A stretch of DNA of 64,000 nucleotides from Allolobophora icterica (Eukaryota; Annelida; Clitellata; Crassiclitellata; Lumbricidae): positions 50,217,745-50,281,744 of the forward strand of contig OY744613.1 in the NCBI GenBank assembly GCA_963556255.1. Direction: 5' to 3'. Below the pieces are notes generated by a model. That model worked only from the letters and a program-made list of their open reading frames with translations, was not told where the DNA came from and did no database searches. A program made the translations under genes and the position numbers. Below, one piece after another: positions 59,180 to 64,000 of this stretch (the first letter of the stretch is position 1; each line of letters opens with the position of its first letter).

Positions 59180-61130
59180 GTTTTATTGCTAAATCATGGC
59201 GAACGACATTCTACCGTAAGATGGCAGGAGTGATGTTTATCCAACTTCCATTTTAAATGTTTTCATACCCTTAGTCATCGCCATTTTGATGATTGACAAA
59301 GGCAATATTAATAACTACGTTTTCTTTATTACATTCGTTCGGGTGAGTTATATTAACTTCTCTTTCTAATTTTCTGTTGAAGCATAGTTTATTAAATTTA
59401 TATTTGGTAATTACAAGTCGACACAATAAAATTGCTATACGTGTATCGAATCAGCGCTCGTGCATAGGCTGGTGCTTTGCGCTTGACCTTCGAGTTGTGC
59501 TGTAGGAGTTTGGAGATTACGATTACGATTTTCGAAATCAAGGAAAGACCTGATCCGTTCATACCGTTATTGACTAACTCGGTAAAACCGTAGTTTACGT
59601 TGGTAAATTATTTCTGTGCAGATAAAGCCGTAGTCTAGGTTGGTAAATTAGTATTTCTATATAGATAACTAACCGAAATTAGATGTTGGATGATCGATAA
59701 AAATCTTTCATAATAACACTCAAACTAAAAGTTGGAATTGCGATGAAAATATATCGATTTTGTGCCGAAATTATTTACATCGCATGAGCGATGAAAACGT
59801 TTCACAGTTAAACTCAACAAGAAGTTGGAAGATTGATGAAAATATCAATAAAACTACAAGCCGGATGATCGATTAAAATATTACATAATTAAAGTCAAAC
59901 TAGAAGTTGGAATTGCGCTGAAAATATATCGTTTTAGTGCCGATATTATTCCCGTGTATGACCGATGAAAACATTTGATAGTAAAACTCGAACTAGAAGT
60001 TGGAAGACTGATGAAAATATTCACGAAACTAGAAGCTGGATAATCGATTAAAATATAACTGAAACTAGAAGTTGGATGAACGATGATTATTAATTGTATT
60101 ATTGTATATTGTATTAGAACGTTTCAATGAAAATAATTTCGGACGCTAAAACCCAGGATTACCGAGCGATGAAAACATTTCATACTAAAACTTAAACTAG
60201 AAGCTGGATAAGCGATGAAAACATTGTTGGAAGATCGATGCAAATACAGCTCAAACTAGAAGATGGATTATTGATGAAAATATTTCTTTAAAAAAATTGA
60301 AACTAGAAGTTTGATGATTGCATAGCGGAAACCGAATATAATGCATAGAAATGATTTACCAACCTAGACTTCAGACAGACAATTTTAATACCAACCTAAA
60401 CTACGGTTTTACCGACTAACTCTTCGTCTCTCTCTTCTGTCGGCAATCTTGGCATTACTTTGACCCACATATCTCCTTCTCTAATCACATCTCCAACCTC
60501 CAGTTCTTATGTGTCATGAATATTCGTGACCTCCACCTTCTCCTTTGAGTTGTGCTTTAGAAGTTTCGAGATTACGATTACGATTGCGAAATCAAGAAAC
60601 GACCTGATCCCATCACACCGTTATTGACTAACTCTTTGTCTGTATCCTTCACTTCCGACTCTTCCGTCAGGAATCTTGGCTATTACTTTTGACCCACATA
60701 TCTCCATTTTCAATCACATCTACAACCTCCCGCGCCTCTGTGTCATGAATATTCGTGACATCGACGGCAGTCGGCCCACGCACCTTATTAAAACCTATCA
60801 CTAACCTACAACTCCCTACAATATCCCCAGCCCAAGTACCTTCGTGATCTCTTCACCATTCAGACAACCCGCTCCACCCGATCATCGTCCTATCTCAGCC
60901 TTTCTCGATCCGCAGTCACTACTTATCTCAAGTTCTCCAAACTAGTCATATCCAACACATCACCACACCTCTGGAACGATCTCCCCGTTAGTTCCACATA
61001 TTTATAGGTTCCTCCACCTTCACCATTGCAACCTGTCCTCATCATCGTGCTCGTGCTCTTCTATCTATTGCCCCCAGACTATCAGTCTGCCAATTATTCT
61101 CGCCCTAAACGACAGCAACCTTAAAAGCTG
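59180..61130 (+). repeat. Duplicon D, 5' module and LINE fragment
   Basis: The start AAATCATGGCGAACGACATT matches B and C. The LINE 3' fragment runs from about 60424 to 61130, with one internal duplication of its first part (GATTACGATTACGATT at 59520 and 60570). A core-repeat element is inserted at 59581-60413. No intact gene. Confidence 0.75.
59581..60413. mobile_element. Core-repeat element, end type 3, 833 bp
   Basis: GACTAACTC at 59572-59580 and 60414-60422 is a perfect 9-bp target duplication. The ends are GGTAAAACCGTAGTTTACGT and (reverse complement) GGTAAAACCGTAGTTTAGGT. The interior consists of more than ten core copies and also includes a type-2 right end (AAACCCAGGATTACC at about 60148-60162), so one family has been absorbed in another. 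Confidence 0.95.
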
Positions 61131-61495
61131 CTCTGCCTCCTATTTTGATCTGGCCCCCAGGAAACAGGACTCGAACCTCTTTTGGACTACTCTAAAGTTG
61201 GAACCTCCTCTGAATTGACGCCGCGCTCATAAAAAGGCTAGTGCCTTGCTCTTGGTCTTTGCGTGGAGCTTAGAAGCTTGGAGATTACGATTAGTGATGA
61301 ACGCAACTTATACTCGTTTTGGGTGCACATATTTTCTTAAAAGGACTATCTGTTGGGAATTGACGAAGAACTCTTCTTAACTACTAAACATCAGATGATA
61401 ATTTCATACTGTCAGTTTAATGCACGCAAATTTGTACTAATTGTAGAAAACACACAATCATATTGTATGTGACAATATGTTTCAAGCCTGAATAA

Positions 61496-62794
<1,299 letters not shown>

Positions 62795-63020
62795 AAAGTA
62801 AAGCAATTTATTTCAAAAGTTACTATTTTCTATGTGTTACTGTTACAACTACTAAAAGTTGATTAGCATATGTGAAGATGAGCAGGGGCTAGTTTTTCAT
62901 TGGTGAGAAAAACCGAGAATCAGTTAGTTCTACTGTCTTCAGCACATGAAGCAGATAAATACAGATGTCATACTCAGGAAAAAATGAATATGGAAAGATC
63001 ATTCTATAAAATAAAGAGAG

Positions 63021-63484
63021 CAGGAGCGTTGCCAGACTTCAATTCAAGAGGAGGCAACTATTCTTGTCAAAAAATTTGATGACCTTTTTTGAGGAATTTC
63101 TTTGCCAAAACACATTTGATGACCTGCTTTTGGGATTTTCTCCACCAAAAATTTGATTACCTTTTTTCGGAATTTCTCCACCAAAACATTTGATGACCTT
63201 TTTTGGGAATTTCTTCACCATAAAATGTGCTCACCTTTTTGGGGGAATTTCTCCACCAGAACATTTGATGACCTTTTTTCGGAATTTCTCCACCAAAACA
63301 TTTCATGACCTTTTTTTGGCAATTTCTTCGCCAAAACATTTCATGACCTTTTTGGGAGATTTCTTCCGTTCAAGAGGAGGCAACATCCACCTCTAATCTG
63401 GTTTACTTGAGGATGCAGGGCTACACCCCAAGGACACTTTTAAAATCTAAAAACCAAGAGCGCCTCAATGTAGCTATGCCTATG
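63021..63484. mobile_element. hAT-type element carrying a minisatellite, 464 bp
   Basis: AAAGAGAG at 63013-63020 and 63485-63492 is a perfect 8-bp target duplication. The ends CAGGAGCGTTGCCAG and (reverse complement) CATAGGCATAGCTAC are degenerate hAT ends. Duplicon A has the empty site (AAAGAGAGCTAATGAG, about 13203). Confidence 0.85.
63077..63370 (-). repeat. Minisatellite, 8 units of about 37-40 bp
   Basis: Units contain TTTGATGACCTTTTTT.GG and AATTTCTCCACCAAAACA. It forms the interior of the hAT element. The minus-strand frames are repeat artefacts. Confidence 0.9.
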
Positions 63485-64000
63485 AAAGAGAGCTATCAGG
63501 ACAAAACTGAATAAGAATTGAATTTTAAAACTGGTGAAAAGTTCATCTGGAGGATAGCATTGTAAACATGTGATACACGGAGTATCTGAAGTTTCAATGA
63601 CTCATGTTAGATAAAAGAGTAACATACGGTGGAAGGTCAACGAATAAATGGGGAGGTTCGGTGCTTTGATGCAGGAAGATCGAACACTGGTAATTACGGT
63701 AGATTGCAATGCATTTGACCTTAAATAATCACCTATTCTTTTAGAATTCACTCTTCAAAATAGTTCGTATTAAAGGAACAATTGAGAGAAGGAAACTCGC
63801 AGGAAATCCAAGATGTATGTCGTTCAGGTTGATGAGATGAGTTATAAAGAAAGAAGATGGTGCTAACTAACATTTGTCCAGGAATGGCATAGAACAGAGA
63901 CATTTAGTTCATTGGATTCGTGGACTTCCCGAAAGTAGAGCACTTCAGAAGACGTTCAGCAGACTGGACATTTCGTTCAACATAAGTTACTGCTTATTAC

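Larger units (their letters stand above)
62795..64000 (+). repeat. 3' flank of duplicon D
   Basis: Collinear with 12979-13690, except for the hAT element 63021-63484. It continues beyond the window edge. Confidence 0.75.

Overview
This is a eukaryotic, AT-rich, intergenic-type window with no operons, rRNA or tRNA genes. The content is arrays of C2H2 zinc-finger (ZNF) genes embedded in transposable elements. The frequent octamer TAGGCCTA, the mix of CR1/L2-like LINEs, piggyBac, hAT, Mutator and Helitron elements, and the absence of vertebrate-type KRAB ZNF architecture suggest a marine invertebrate, possibly an echinoderm or other invertebrate deuterostome. That assignment is an inference and I hold it loosely.

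Layout. (1) 1-14.8 kb: the left half of ZNF duplicon A (1-793), split from its right half (10262-14596) by an insertion. Most of the insertion is a 9.3 kb Mutator-like element (841-10163) with inverted ends and a perfect 9-bp target duplication. Inside it are satellites, two LINE wrecks, a broken MULE transposase and a hAT MITE. ZNF gene A (11551-12978) is the best preserved gene of the window. (2) 14.8-23 kb: small hAT and other MITEs, then a large minus-strand ZNF gene of about 35 fingers (22689 down to about 17300). It is cut by a 1025-bp piggyBac-type element at a TTAA and decayed at its 3' end. (3) 23-29 kb: palindromic elements, a piggyBac relic, a microsatellite-tailed LINE and a small divergent ZNF pseudogene cut by a hAT element. 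(4) 29-37.4 kb: copies of a module carrying a tiny TATA-driven gene for a 79-residue predicted secreted peptide. The two copies at 29.0 and 33.6 kb serve as each other's empty sites for a piggyBac and a foldback element. (5) 35.1-64 kb: a tandem array of duplicons B, C and D. Where complete, each runs secreted-peptide module, CTTGGT repeat, LINE pieces, ZNF gene, and 3' flank. ZNF B (43462-44739) is open. ZNF C (52908-54456) is broken by a 212-bp retroelement. ZNF D (61538-62794) has one in-frame TGA. A Helitron, a possible solo LTR and several MITEs can be dated by comparing duplicons.

Two patterns stand out. First, paralogous copies differ by exact micro-insertions that turn TA into TA-GGCC-TA (also GGC, GCC, GGGCC, GGCCC). 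I count 13 supported cases, and they look like excision footprints of a TA-targeting transposon. Second, at least five structurally different inverted-repeat elements share one internal repeat of about 30 bp (AACTAGAAGCTGGAT ... CGATGAAAATAT) although their terminal inverted repeats differ. This suggests a modular transposon family whose ends have been exchanged around a common core.

All family names come from reading translated motifs and ends by eye. No database search was possible.
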